A stretch of 64,000 bases of DNA from Monomorium pharaonis (GCF_013373865.1 NC_050469.1:28319546-28383545); one strand, 5' to 3'; shown: positions 1 through 12,451, numbered from the stretch's first letter. Program-made: numbers and translations. The notes: generated from the sequence alone by a model not told the origin.

Positions 1-538
1 CATTATGCCACTATCACAAATATGAATAATCATTACAAAAGCGGTAATGTATCAAAATTATACACAGTAACGGATGGAAGAACTTCCACGTCGTTTCCAG
101 CATTTTTATCGCTCTTTCTCGGGGCTGCATAAAAATCTCTACCTAGTTTTATTGTTATTATCACCATAAGCGTCCGTATTATTTGCCGACGCTTTCAGGT
201 AGGCCACGCTCATGATTCATTGCTCGGCATCGTACGCAGCAATAAAAATGCTCGGTGAGGCATTCCTCGTTTCGCAAGCTATTTCAGCCGTGAATAAGAT
301 TCCTCGACTAAACGGCGGTCGTGCAAAATAATAAGCAAAAATGCATAAGGGACGCGAGGGAGAGGGACAGGATGGGCGAGGGAATTTCCGCAGTTACCAG
401 ACCAGGGAAATCCGGCAACCGGCTGATCGAAGGATAGTCGCGACGACGCGAGGGGTAGATGCAACCGGAAGGTATAAGGGCGGAGAACCGTCTCGTAGCC
501 CGACGGTTGTATCGGCGCCGGCGAGATCGCTACCCCAC

Positions 539-550
539 GGGGGGGGGGGG
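539..550 (+). repeat. poly-G run (G12)
   Basis: Twelve consecutive G residues, preceded by CCCCAC. It is one of five G or C runs of 11 or more in the window. Confidence 0.95.
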
Positions 551-3335
551 ATGATTCGATTTGATCTGGGCTCGCTCGAAGTTTGCGGAATCACTGACGA
601 GATTATGGCCGGTGTCCTCGGTACGGATGGAACGGGAGACCCGGCGCGGCCGAACTTGGAAAAAAAATTTTGCCCCAACAGGAAATGGCAAACTTAATTC
701 TTGCTGTGACGCGATCCTACCTGTGTGCCCTGTCCTTTTTCTCCCCTTCAACTCTCGTGATATCCCCGCGGACCTACTGGCACTCGAGTAAAATATGCGT
801 TTTAATTTGCAATTTAATTGGAAAGCCCCCCCATCGGACTGAACAGACAGCACTGTTCGAGCACTGTCCTTCCGACCCTCCTCTCCTTCGTGCTGTTTTC
901 CGTCTTTTCTTGTACCCTCTCGTATTTCTAAAGAATCCGGTGGCTTGCAGGAGTAATGGCCATTTCCAGTAATAAATTTCCACTATTTTACATTATTCCT
1001 CTACGATCGTACGCCGATTTTGCACACTTTCGAAAGTTTTCCCAGAGTTTGTAAATACAGCATCGAAACAATATATGTAGAAACTGTGATATATTCGTGT
1101 GAATCCAAGTTTGTTATTTTTACACGCTTAAATATACAGATTTGCAGTGGAAAACACAAAATTTGACTTACGAATAGACGTGGTAATGAAACGTTACACG
1201 ATAAAGTTAATATGACATAAGTATGACACAATTTGTTCATGTTCTTTTCTAATATTGGTATTTTGAAAATTTTGTCTTTTTAGCGACGTCCTTTAAGATT
1301 AAAACATCACGTGTATAAATGAAATAGAAAAACAGTAATATAACTGTATATATTTGGAAATGGAGTGACATCTTTACGAAATATTTATCTGCGACCGAAT
1401 AATATTCCCGACGTTGAGAACCAAGTCGCCGTTAGCTCCTCACTGCTAGTTCGAATTCAAGGTATGATCTGACACGCGGGCAGTTTTCCGCTACATCACG
1501 TGCACTGCGATTTTCGCGCGTGACGCGATTTTACACCCTTCGCGCCGCTGACAAGTTTTACTTCATACTTGGCCGGCCACCCCGGTCAGAGTGGACTCTC
1601 GTCAGTGTATCGTGTGTTGGCACCGACTGACCGCTAGACACGCACGTAATGGTCTATCGCGACAGTGGATTGACAGTTTGGCGAGAACTCTGTGAAAGTT
1701 TTCCAGTGCAAAATTACATCAAAGAAGGCGGATGTACTTTGCGAATATTTAATCGTTTTCGACAAAGTTACATACTTGAATAAACTTGAATGTATAAAGG
1801 TTAGAGTTTAATATTAAATTATCCCTTGTGTATTTGATCATTTTTTAAATCACTACATACGCGATTGATATATTAAAATCATTATAAATATTATATCATT
1901 ACATATATACATATTATGTATATCACCCAGCAAAAAAAAAAAAGAAGTCAAAAGTATGAAATATTTAAAGAAAGAAAAAAGAGAAGGCTGCATATTGTAA
2001 AATTAATAATTTACAGTATTGAACATAAATTAAGTAACTTACAGCTGATTAGAAATTGCTTGTTTTTAATTCTCCAGGAATAACGTAGATTTTGTATAAT
2101 GTTACACGAAGAAAACTTTACAATAAAAATTACTATAAAATTTTCTCCGTGTATGTGTATACTTATCTAAAATTATCTTTTTGCTTCGTATAATTTTTCT
2201 CGTTTTTATTTTTTTAATTTGAATTCAACTTGTATCACTTTTCCAGAATGAAGATAGATGTATTTAAAACACTGAATATTTAAAAATTTAAAACATATTG
2301 CCTTGCGTCATCTTTCTTGCAGATAGGCGATATACAATATATTTTTGATTTAGATATAACCAATATATATACCAATATACAGATATATATTGATACAGAA
2401 ACGTATTGATACACGGATGATGATTTTATATCTCCCCAAAAATTGCGATCAAGTTTAAATATTTTACGAGCACGTATATATCATATTTATTAAAGTTTAA
2501 TGAAAGTCCTGTACTAAATTGCTACGCTTGTTACATCTGTAGTTTATTGCTCCCGTATGAGACTCATAGTAAATGTAGGAATACGGCAGGCAGTTATAAC
2601 GCAGGGACGAATGCAAGCATAACTTCTAACCGAGCTTGACACACCTGACATAACCGTAACGTGGTTAATTGTACTGCCACCTGTTAAGACCAACTAGGAA
2701 TGCAGTATAACTATAGGCTGACCATTAACTGCCATACCCAGTACTACTCTATTTGTTTTGCTGCTACCGCGGAAAGTAAAAGATCTACGATAGGGTGTGG
2801 GTGCGATAAAACCATGCCAGAAATTGCGTCGGAAATGGGTTGCATTACGAGAGAATTATTTTGATGTTTGATGTTCGCGAAATATCCGCGCAAATAGGAT
2901 AACGAACGCTGGTGGCCCCGTATCCTATCGCATTCGCTATTTTTGATACGCCGCCAAAAAAAAGGTAGAAAATAAAACAAAATACCTGGCCTGGATTGTG
3001 TGTGTGTACGTGTGTGCGTGTGCGGATCGAGTCAGAAGCTGCGGCGGAAATGTAGGGTGGATGCGCAATAAAAACATTCCCGCGTTTGATCTATTGCAAA
3101 TATTTTTTGCAATAGAAAAAAAAGATGCGGGAGAAAACGTAACTCCTTGATCTTCGAAATTGTTATTGCGCGGGTCGCACTTTCACACACGCATACACAC
3201 ATATCCCGTTGTTTTATTTACGTCGACGCGAGAAAAGGAATCCATTACTCGATTGGGGATTTAAAGCGGATGCATGCCAGACGGGAAACAACATTTATGA
3301 CGGAGAAATCTAAATAAGAATAAAAACATGTGTAT

Positions 3336-3365
3336 AAGAGAGAGAGAAAGAGAGAGGAAGAGAGA
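3336..3365 (+). repeat. (GA)n-rich microsatellite
   Basis: Imperfect GA tract interrupted by AA and GG steps, followed directly by an eight-G run. Confidence 0.9.
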
Positions 3366-4090
3366 ACGGGGGGGGCCGACGGGCAGGGGAGAGGGGAAAG
3401 AATTTTCAACGTTTGGTGTTTACTGCGACGCACAAAAGAACCGGGAATGCGAGTGACATCAAATATATATCTCGTACCCGCATGGGATCGGAAAAGTATT
3501 CCGAGTGTGTCACATCGACTGACAGCAAGCGCGCGGTTATACGACGTAGATAAGCGCGACAAATCTGGCGTAAAACATGCTCAATAATGCATAATGTTCT
3601 TGATAATTCGTAGACTTATATTCCGCATATCGTGCCAATGGGTCTTTTCAAATACACGGCTTTAACGTGCCGTTCGTATCGCAACTATACGACAAACGAC
3701 GCATATAAACGAGAATTAAATGAGTTTCCCAATAATTGCTTGCATTCGTTATTATCCGCGAAAGCTCAAATAAATATTCGGATATAACAGCAACTTTTTA
3801 CCTTATACTTTTAGGAGATAAAATTGATGTTTTAAATAACGAAAAGGTTTTTGCAGGATAGAAAAAGAAAACATGTATCTCGAGGCAAAAGAAGCATAGA
3901 AATAAAAAGTAACGGAAATCCTTTCTAAGTAAGCACGCGCTCCTCCCCTAGATTTTTCTTAGCGTTTTTCGCAAAAAGCGCTTTTGCTCGGTATAATAAT
4001 TATGACGGCACGGATGATTTCCTAGTGTAAAGTACGGCCGCAGGTGCGTCCGCAATGTTACGCAACCTTTTCCCAACCGCGAATAAATAA

Positions 4091-4127
4091 GGCAATTAGA
4101 GCTGGCTGGCGATTTATTCTAATTGCC
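4091..4127. repeat. 10-bp-stem inverted repeat (hairpin)
   Basis: GGCAATTAGA at 4091-4100 pairs perfectly with TCTAATTGCC at 4118-4127 across a 17-nt loop. No terminator or gene context is visible, so the role is unknown. Confidence 0.6.
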
Positions 4128-4561
4128 GGCAGCCATAATTATTATCGCGGCTTAAGGATGTTCCACCGCGTTCCTTTTTGGTCGACTGCCGCCTCCCTCC
4201 CCCACCGGCCGAGGCAGCTCATTTTATTCTCTCGCTCTCTCACGGAATCGCGGCATCCCCCTGCGTGCGCCCTCCTCGCCTGGTAGTGGTTCTCGACCAC
4301 GCTCGATGGCCGAGCGGCAACGCCCGGTGTGGCGTGGCCATTCCGCTCGGCGACGCGCGGAAAAGCGGCCGCATTGTTACGGTACTGTCATCCGCAAGCG
4401 CTAATGCGACTGGAAAATGTTAAAGGCCGAATGTAACCGCCGAGATAAAACCACGGGCTCGTTATTTATTCACGGCGACCTCGCGCGCTGGCGGTTGCAG
4501 CCGCCGCGGCGCATTGCCCTCTCGCCCTTCCTCGTCACGTTGCGGATTTCGTTTCACTGTA

Positions 4562-4586
4562 CTCTCTCTCTCTCTCTCTCTCTCTC
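4562..4586 (+). repeat. (CT)n microsatellite
   Basis: About 12 uninterrupted CT units. Confidence 0.95.
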
Positions 4587-7034
4587 ACTCACTCTTTATA
4601 TCCTTTCTTCGTGCGAATTATGCATCGCGGCCAGAGACACGAACGCAATGGCAAACCTGCAATCGATTAAGTCGACATTATCGATCGACAATTTTGAAAA
4701 CGCAAGTTTTGCGTTTGTGTGTATTCTCGTGATGTCGAACATGTAAATTATGAAATTTATCCTTAAGAAGAAATAAAATACATAATTTATTTAAAAGAAC
4801 AAAAGAAACGCTTGATTGCGTGGTAATTACCAAGCTCGCAAACAACCGGTTAGTAAGAATTAAACTTGTAAGAATTAAAGTTGTAAACTTGGCCGACAAA
4901 GCGGCTTTAATTAAAGTTCACACTTTCTTCGTGCACGAAACTTGCGTGGTATGCGTGGTATTAATTTATCGGGAAAGTCTTATCGCAGCGTCTTTAACAA
5001 AAGTTAAGATATTTCTGTATACAAGTACACGGTGCACACGAATTATGTTCTATGTATTCTCACAGACTTTTTCTTGTTTACACAAGGGGAATGTGAAAAA
5101 TGTTTTTAATCTCGCGCTACGTGCTATCATACTTGCTAATTTTTAATTTCACTCTAAAAGAAAATCCAGCAGTGCCCGACGACGGTACTCGTCAGTGTAA
5201 TCTGGAGAAAACTTAGAGCGCGGGCTCATTCACTTAGTCGTCCAATTAAAAGAACGCGTGGCGTTAGTTGAGTCACGCTGAGTTGCGGACGATCGTCACA
5301 AAAGAAATACGGCCTAAAGAGCACTGGCAGTATAGTAGAGTCGCGTTTGCACTCACGAAGCTCTTTTCGCCAGCCATGAATCATTCCCTTGCAGCAACCG
5401 GGGTTACCGATTCCGCAGTAATTAACGTTGACTGGCTCCGGACACGTGTGTCGCTCACTCACGCGATAACGATACGTTCATATACGTGCGCTTCCGCACG
5501 CGCGAGTTTCTCTCTTACTCTCCTTCCTTCCATCTGTCCGTACTAGATTTTTTTTTCTGTTCATGGAAGTAGAAATAGAAGCGTCAATGCGTGTATTTGC
5601 GCCTGTATACGTCTGTTTTTGTGGTGTGCTAAAAGAACTCCGTTTGATTAAAGAAGAGCCCCGCGGGATTTCTTTGTGGATTAGGTGGCGCATTTTCGCT
5701 GGAACAATGATAGAATGTCGATAGAACGGGAGAGACAAACAAAAAAATGTCATTTCGGGAGAAAATTACAGATGTGTTATTTTGTCATGCTTTTTTTCTC
5801 ATGCTCTGTAAATATGTGCACTTTTTATCCAACTATCTTTTCTTTCAAAAAAGTTCAAATATTTTTTAGCTGAATATTTCGTGATGAATTAATAACTTTG
5901 GTACAATTTTATTATGGATCAAGATTAATTTTCTAATATAATGCACGTTATTGAAATAGTTCTTCGTTAATCAAATTTTAAAATTATTTTAGAATTAATT
6001 GATAGTAGAATAATTTTATGTCGACGTTGTACACGTAACAACATTTGTCTGAAATAATCATGTGACATAGATTGATATTATTATGTAAACGAAATATGCC
6101 GATGAATGCAACGTACGTTGTACATACATGTTGAACTTCATCACACAATCTAGCACAATCGAGTTTGACGTCATCTGCCAGCCGCCTCGAGACAATGCGC
6201 ATCACTTTGTATCAAGAGAGTGTCAGCGAATTTCGAGGTGGATAAATCTACAGCGGCGCCGCAAAACGGTTTATTATTGTCGTTATCATTATCAACAGTG
6301 TCCTGTTTGTGACGGGGATTCGTAACACTCATATAACATACTCAACAACTAAATTTAACTTAGCATTGATACTTATCAAAAGAATTTGAAATTGATCTAT
6401 TAGATTTTGACAAAATATCTAAATTATATTCATCATTGCACGTCCTTCAGGAATAGTAAAAAATTCCCGAGTATAAAAAAAATGCTAAACAAGTTTTGCG
6501 ATTGTTGAACGATGAAAGTTAACGAGTGGCGCGCGCGGTCTAAAATTTTATGATTATGACTACTGATTTATTTAGATTATGATCTGTATACGAGAAGGCT
6601 CGTTGGCGTCATTTGCAATAATTTCATTTACACCGATGTACAAATTTCAGCGAACACGTAGTAAAACTGCCAGTCCCCGTGGCATAATCTCGGCGCGTGA
6701 AGTGAAATTTACACGAACATGTCTTGCAACTCTATGCGGGTAACGCGTATCAAAACTTCGTGAGACGAAAAGTTTGAAGCGGCGGTATTAAGGACGCCAC
6801 GCTGTCACACCACGCTCCAAACTACTTATTACTTTAAATTACTGACGCCTCGTATAATGAAAACCTCCTGATCGCACAAGCATATGTTTACGAGTTTAGT
6901 AATAAGTATCCTCTCTTCTTTACTCTGTAAAATAATTTACAGAAAAGAGCGTGATTTTAATTCAAGTGTTAATTTATATCGGTTTACCATTCAATTAACT
7001 TTCTATACGTAAACTCTATTGATTATAAAAAATA

Positions 7035-7172
7035 TATAACTATGCAATGTAAATTTTAGGCTTGAGAATAAAGATGTTAAATTGTGATAATTACATTCGT
7101 TTAGTTCGCGCGCAAGCATTAAAAAATTAAAATTTTAAGCTCGGTAATGGAACTACATTAGAATGCATAAGG
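7035..7172 (+). repeat. dispersed repeat, copy A (matches 10970-11112)
   Basis: By eye this aligns over about 140 bp with 10970-11112 at roughly 70% identity. It includes an exact CGCGCAAGCATT block (around 7109-7120 here) and a shared AGAATGC near the end. The inverted ends that flank the second copy are not visible here, so this looks like a fragment. Confidence 0.5.
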
Positions 7173-8421
7173 CACATTTTACATTACATCATCATTAACG
7201 TGATAAGGATTTGGCTCTCGAAATAATGAAATTTGAGATAATGCAATAAATTCTATTATTTAAAAAATCGTAAAGGTCCGGTTAGCGATCTAAATGTCAC
7301 GATACCATTAGCTGTGCCGAGCTGAAATTTCATTGTGGAATTATTTACAGATTTTAATATCCGTAACCGATATAGATTAAAGAGTATTACCGAGCCTTTA
7401 CGGAAAAGAGCTCTTTCCCCATTCAATCGATGTCACTCTCCGATCGCGTTTATGTCCGGAAGCATTTTAATCGCAGGAGTCCGTTCTTTCGCATGATGTA
7501 TGAAAACGGCAACGATACATGACGTCCATATTTCGGCGGACTCACGTGCGCGCGATGTGCACGAGATATAAAAAGTGGTTCGTATATACGGCCTATCTCG
7601 TGGCTGGCTTGCATTCAAAAGCAAAACTAGCTTGAAAGCCCGACGGCCATTAGACGGATCTCGGTGGAGACCGAAACCGCGATTGCGTCTACCTCTAAAA
7701 CTATCCGTAAACTAATCCTCTTCAAAGAGGCGGGGTCTGATAGCGGCAAAACTGCATCAGTCGCCACGTAGCCACATAGCCGTCGTCGCCGTCGAAAGCA
7801 GCTTCCCTTTAATTTTATGTCACCACACGTGACCACGCGTTCAATTTACTGCCCGCTAAAACTTTTTTCCACCATCACCACTACCACCACCATCACCCCG
7901 CTCTTTGGCCGCGCATTACTTTCATCCACCCTCGTTCGCCCCCTTATCATCCCGGCTACCGGCTCCATAATCATCTGCCGCCTCTTCCGAGTGAATACGC
8001 CGCGGGATTAATTCAGCCCGTTTTATTGCGCGACCTCTCTAGCATTTACACCCGCGAAAAGGTCGCTGGAATTTGTCCGCTCTTGTCCTCTTGTCCTCTT
8101 GCACAATGCACCGCACATTCGGGGACTGTAATCGTCCACTGGTGGCTCATTCGAATTCTACATTCTTGAGTAAGGGCGCTTCCCTGCGAATGGAAATCGT
8201 ATCTCCTCGGATCACGAGAATGGGTCTCACAATGTGGTCGGTAAAATGCAGACGATATATTTTTGGAATAATCCGGAAATAAGCATTGAAATTTTAATCC
8301 GGTTATAATTATAACGATAAACGGAAAGGAGAAATTCTCTCTTCTTTTCTCTCTCTTTCTGCTATTTTACGATAAACTAGATCTCGATTAAATCCTCAAT
8401 AATAAATTACACAAATTTTGA

Positions 8422-8440
8422 TGTGTGTGTGTGTGTGTGT
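8422..8440 (+). repeat. (TG)n microsatellite
   Basis: About nine TG units, followed by a purine-rich stretch. Confidence 0.95.
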
Positions 8441-8450
8441 AGAGGGGAGG

Positions 8451-8505
8451 GTAACATAATCGATTTTCAGGGGGGGGGGGGGGTAACATAATCAGTCTCA
8501 GGGGT
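8451..8505 (+). repeat. 32-bp tandem duplication around a G14 run
   Basis: GTAACATAATC occurs at 8451 and again at 8483, and each copy is followed by a TC-rich stretch ending in CAGGGG. The first copy runs into 14 consecutive G residues (8470-8483). Confidence 0.7.
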
Positions 8506-9120
8506 TTAATGAGAAACGCTCTGTGAATAATACTAATAAATTAAAAATAATTATTGCACGATAAATATCATCATATGCCCTGGTCGAATTAGTTCGACAA
8601 CCATAACGGCATGCACACAATTCAAAAAAATTAATTAATATGAATGTTATTAAGTACCAAGTTTCGCTTCAACCGAGACATAACACTTTCTCTTATTTTT
8701 TACGTCATTCACACGATTCAATATCCAATTTATTACTGTAAATAATGTAAGCAATTCCGATGGAAACTACAATAATGAAGAAATATTAATAGAAGTATAT
8801 TTCATGTCAAAAATAGGTTTCATACTTGTTACTATGGGGAAATGAGTAATAAAAAATTCATGTGATAGCACTTGGAAAAAAAAAGCAATTGATCAAATCA
8901 GGATATTAGCTTGTTAAAACGTTCAGCGCGCGTATGCTCGTATCCTGGTGAATAATGCAACCTGGTAATATCGGGCACCGGATCGCAAGACATATATCGC
9001 GCGGGTTTATGCATATTTCTTGAGAAACGAGCCCTTGTTGAGGGCGCGCACGTTACGCCTGTCCAATTGCTGTGGGGCATTTTTTACCGGTCCGGGAAGT
9101 TCGCTCGTCCCTTCGAGGGC

Positions 9121-9150
9121 GAAGGAAGGAAGGAAGGAAGGAAGGAAGAA
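9121..9150 (+). repeat. (GGAA)n microsatellite
   Basis: About seven GAAG/GGAA units. This tract creates the lysine/glutamate/arginine-rich segment in the overlapping open frames, which argues against those frames being genes. Confidence 0.95.
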
Positions 9151-9810
9151 AGAGCGGGGACGTCCCCGAAGCGGCAGCAGAGAAAATTGGATCGCGGTAC
9201 CGTCGACGGCAGAGTCCCCTCTCCCCAAAACGATTGCACCGACGTCGGGAGCCATCGCCGGCTTTATTCCAACATTTTGCCGCGTTATTTTATTTAACGC
9301 CGCGTCCAACTCTCCTCTGCGATTGAATTATTCAAATTCCGTTCTCCGTTCTTTCCCGGTTACCCGCTCTCGTCGCAAACCGCGCGCCCACGCCTCCCTT
9401 CCCGTCCGCCACGTCTATCCGGAGATTTTCACCCCCTGGCGATTTCCCACCGCGTTTTCCGCCTCGCTGCTGCTGTCTATACTGATGCCACATGCTAGTA
9501 AAAGGCTCGGTAATAGCGCCAGGGCTCACCACAGTTCCGACAAATGCCGCTCAGGCAACTCGGCAACATCCGAACGTTCAGAATGGGCGCGTTTGAGCGA
9601 AAACTGTTGTACTGCCGTATGCACTGCGTAAAATCGTCGATAAACTTTGGTAGTTTACATTGTTGTTGTTGGACATGCACAGCAGCACACGATATCGCAC
9701 TGAGCTTAGTCGTAAGTTTATGACTCGAGATAGCACACGCGTCATGTATCCCGTGAATTTTATATACTTATTTAATATGTTTCTAAAATATCTGGTCGCT
9801 ATATATGCTA

Positions 9811-9840
9811 ACTTTATTTCTACGAGGGTAGAAATAAAGT
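9811..9840. repeat. 13-bp palindromic junction at mariner left end
   Basis: ACTTTATTTCTAC (9811-9823) is the exact reverse complement of GTAGAAATAAAGT (9828-9840), separated only by GAGG. The left arm is mostly host flank plus the TA target. The right arm lies inside the mariner inverted repeat, between its GAGGGTAG start and the conserved TCCCAGAA. The right inverted repeat at 10550-10578 lacks the extra bases, so about eight bases look inserted here as an inverted copy of the flank. Confidence 0.8.
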
Positions 9841-9896
9841 CCCAGAAATATCCGACTTGACGTATAGATGGCGGTTGTTGTTTAAAAAAAATTACT

Positions 9897-10509
9897 ATGG
9901 TATATTTTAAAGGACTCAGTCCAACCAATATCAAAGCCGAGCTAGATTCTACTCTGGGGGAGTCTGCTCCTTCGTTTACAACAGTAAAATATTGGGTGGC
10001 AGAGTTTAAACAAAGCCGTACGAGCTGCCAAGACGAACATCGCAGTGGTCGATCAAATGAGGTGACCACGCCAGAAATGGTGAAGAAAATCCATAAAATG
10101 GTATTGGATGACCGTCGACTGAAAGTGCTTGAACTGGCAGACACCATAGGTATTTCAAAAAATGCTATACATCGTATATTGACTGAAAGTTTGGAGATGA
10201 GAAAGTTGTGCACAAGATGAGTGCCGCGTTTGCTCACAGTGGAACAAAACGTCGTGAGAATATTTCAATCGAGTGTTTGGCGATGTTTCACAGTAATAAA
10301 GCCGAGTTTTTGCGTCGATTCATAACCATGGATGAAACATGGGTCCATCACTTCACACCTGAGACGAAGGAACAGTCAAAACAATGGACTGCAAGGAGAG
10401 AATCGGCTCCAAAGAAGGTAAAGACGGTTCTTACTATAAACAGGGTATCGAAGCTATTGAAACATCGCTGGGAAAAGTGTATCGAGCTAAAAGGAGACTA
10501 AGTTGAGAA
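9897..10509 (+). pseudogene. mariner transposase remnant
   Basis: The first 107 codons (9897-10217) read as the DNA-binding half of a mariner transposase: a KGLSPTNIKAEL helix-turn-helix start, the GESAPSFTTVKYWVAEFK block, RSGRS, TTPEMVKKIHKMVLDDRR and ISKNAIHRIL. An in-frame TGA at 10218-10220 sits where the family has Trp. About ten codons later one base is missing in an A-run near 10247, and the sequence continues in another frame with RRFITMDETWVHHFTPETKEQSKQW. This block contains the first catalytic Asp (in MDETW). After KKVKTV the protein jumps to the family C-terminus (HRWEKCIELKGD), so the other two acidic residues are gone. A further TAA follows GD at 10499-10501. Defects inferred against the known family pattern: a nonsense codon, a frameshift, a large internal deletion and a late stop. 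Confidence 0.9.
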
Positions 10510-10549
10510 ATAAAAATATTTTTTCTCAAATTTTTTGTGTTTTCTTTGT

Positions 10550-10578
10550 TAGGTCGGGTACTTCTGGGACTATCCTCT
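10550..10578 (-). repeat. mariner right terminal inverted repeat
   Basis: Reads GGTCGGGTACTTCTGGGACT, then ATCCTCT, ending at a TA. It is the complement of the left end apart from a few mismatches and the extra bases present on the left. Confidence 0.85.
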
Positions 10579-10898
10579 TATCATATTCTTCGCAAACATA
10601 CATATACAATTTGCCGATCTATATAAAATTTATATTTTGCCACATATTTACTAAAATGGTTGTTTTTGTTGAAAAATGTAAATTTATGCTACATCGTAAG
10701 AGGATTTTCTGCTTTGTTACACTAATTTTTTAAAGAGTTTTTTTTTAGGAATATTTAATAGATAATTATTTTTTAAAACTTTATTCTTTAATTATTTTGT
10801 TTAAAATTGCCTTTTAATTTTTATTTTATAGAAAATATAATTAATAATTAGTTAATAATTCATCTATTTTTTAATTTGTTTTAATTATTGCTCATTGC

Positions 10899-11174
10899 TG
10901 ATCATGATTCCGGATCTTCCAGTAGATGGACTAAAACTTCCTCTTAATTAGGATGTAATATGAATAATTATTTATGACTATGGAATATAAATTTCAGACT
11001 TATGTAATAACGATATTAAATGTTAACTGCATTCAGTTTAATGCACGCGCAAGCATTAAGTATATTAAAAATTTAATCTCGATGATATAAACTGCATTAT
11101 AGAATGCTTACGACGAAGTGATTAAAATGACACTCGAGTTTTTAATTTCACTGGAAGATCCAGAATCATAATCA
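10899..11174. mobile_element. small element with inverted ends (MITE-like), repeat copy B
   Basis: TGATCATGATTCCGGATC begins the left end and its complement closes the right end. The 25-nt ends (10899-10923 and 11150-11174) pair with 23 matches. The interior (10970-11112) is the second copy of the repeat at 7035-7172. There is no coding capacity. A target duplication was not clear, so the superfamily is unassigned. An alternative is a palindromic repeat unit rather than a transposon. Confidence 0.5.
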
Positions 11175-11231
11175 CTGATAAACCGTGCAAAGGATTTATC
11201 ATTAATTATTTATTCTTTCTTTCAAGTCCTC

Positions 11232-11323
11232 CATGACCGAAGATCGTAGTCTTCACTTGATGGTCATGTATGTTTCATCGTGACTACTAAAGGTATTCTC
11301 GGTGATTTATTGCCTTCCGAGAA
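11232..11323. repeat. two adjacent hairpins
   Basis: CATGACC (from 11232) pairs with GGTCATG (ending 11267), with an inner GAAGA/TCTTC pair. TTCTCGG (11296-11302) pairs with CCGAGAA (11317-11323). Both lie just downstream of the 10899-11174 element. Confidence 0.5.
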
Positions 11324-12381
11324 TTGATGATCACTTAAAAATCTGATATGTATAAATGAACTTAAACCTGAATCTTTTTTTATCACTATGATCACCGCAA
11401 TTATTAATTATACTTTTTGATTAAAAAAATCAATCTTTATTGTCAAAAATAATAAATAAACAAAAGGTAATTTTGAAAAATATTTACTTTCTTACTTTCT
11501 CAAAAAGAAATTAAACAGAACTAAAAAATCAACGCCACAAAATAAACTCTTTTAATTAAGTATGTTATTAAATTAAAATCGACATTAAAATCTCTTTTTA
11601 ATTCTCTTAATTTTTTCTGTTTTCATTTCAAAGGAAATGCAATTTCGGCAATGCATTTTATAGTTTCATGATTTTCATTAAAAAATTGTTTACTACATGA
11701 CATGATATAATGGTTTATAATGTTTACATGTTAAGTAAATTTTAAGCCAAAGCTTTACTTTGCTTACTTCAAAAACTTGCTTCATGATACGTTACATGAT
11801 ACGATCCTCACTCTACGAATCGCGAGACATATTAATTTTTCTTATGGAAACGCTGTATCCTAGAACTCGTTCATTGCGTCCTTCGGAAGTGATGAAAGCT
11901 GTATATTACGACTCCGCTCTTTCCAGCAATTCCCGCTCTTGCGGCGACACTCCGGTGAAATGTATCGATATTTGTCACAGCCGTGAAAATAGAAAAAAAA
12001 GTTTCGGCCACACAACATCGATAAACCACGGCGCTGCGTACCAATCACTGACACCATGTATTCGCCGTTAAAGCCGGACGAAATGGATAACATTTTGTTG
12101 TATCCTGTTATCTTGCATCCTCTTCTCGGAGAGGAACAGCGAGATGGTTAGAGAGAAACGTGCAGAAGGGCACGAAGGCTGTGCCATCGTAAAAAATCGT
12201 ATATTTCCCTCGGAAATGCGAAACGAACCGTTAGTCATAACGAACCGTCCCGTGGAAGCTTCCCTATGCGCGAGTCCGTCTCTGTGTAAATGTTGATTTG
12301 TGCATGCGTGCAACGTTATACGAAAGAACGATACATAAAGGGATGCGCTACGGAAAAGAGATAGTGGATGCGGCAGGGAGC

Positions 12382-12383
<2 letters not shown>

Positions 12384-12446
<63 letters not shown>
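12384..12446 (+). repeat. (TC)n microsatellite, 63 bp
   Basis: Uninterrupted TC repeats. All long Leu-Ser or Arg-Glu reading frames around 12.1-12.9 kb are products of this tract. Confidence 0.97.

Positions 12447-12451
<5 letters not shown>

Larger units (their letters stand above)
1..9822. other. non-coding stretch, no gene recognised
   Basis: No supported gene was seen on either strand. Open frames here are short, lack recognisable motifs and often overlap open frames on the opposite strand. The longest (9020-9631 +, 203 codons) lies in GC-rich DNA with few stops and crosses a GGAA microsatellite. The stretch holds microsatellites, poly-G runs, a 10-bp-stem hairpin at 4091-4127 and one copy of a dispersed repeat at 7035-7172, all listed separately. 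Confidence 0.6.
9823..10578 (+). mobile_element. internally deleted mariner (Tc1/mariner superfamily) relic
   Basis: The element is 756 bp, bounded by TA at 9821-9822 and 10579-10580. The left end (TCCCAGAAATATCCGACTT from about 9841) is complementary to the right end (GGTCGGGTACTTCTGGGA, 10552-10569), as expected of mariner terminal inverted repeats. Autonomous mariners are usually about 1.3 kb; this copy keeps both ends and the two extremities of the transposase but has lost most of the catalytic half. It cannot make active transposase, but it could in principle be moved by a related enzyme if its altered left end were still bound. Confidence 0.9.

Noticed and set aside
4301..4352. TGGCCGAGCGG, resembling the start of a tRNA-Leu or tRNA-Ser gene
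   Set aside because: No anticodon arm, T arm or acceptor partner follows; the bases instead form a 9-bp inverted repeat (GCCGAGCGG/CCGCTCGGC).
9020..9631. 203-codon plus-strand open frame
   Set aside because: GC-rich DNA with few stops, crossed by a GGAA microsatellite, with open frames on the other strand as well; no recognisable domain.
9578..10237. 219-codon minus-strand open frame
   Set aside because: It lies antisense to the mariner transposase remnant and runs through its left inverted repeat and host flank; it has no motif of its own.
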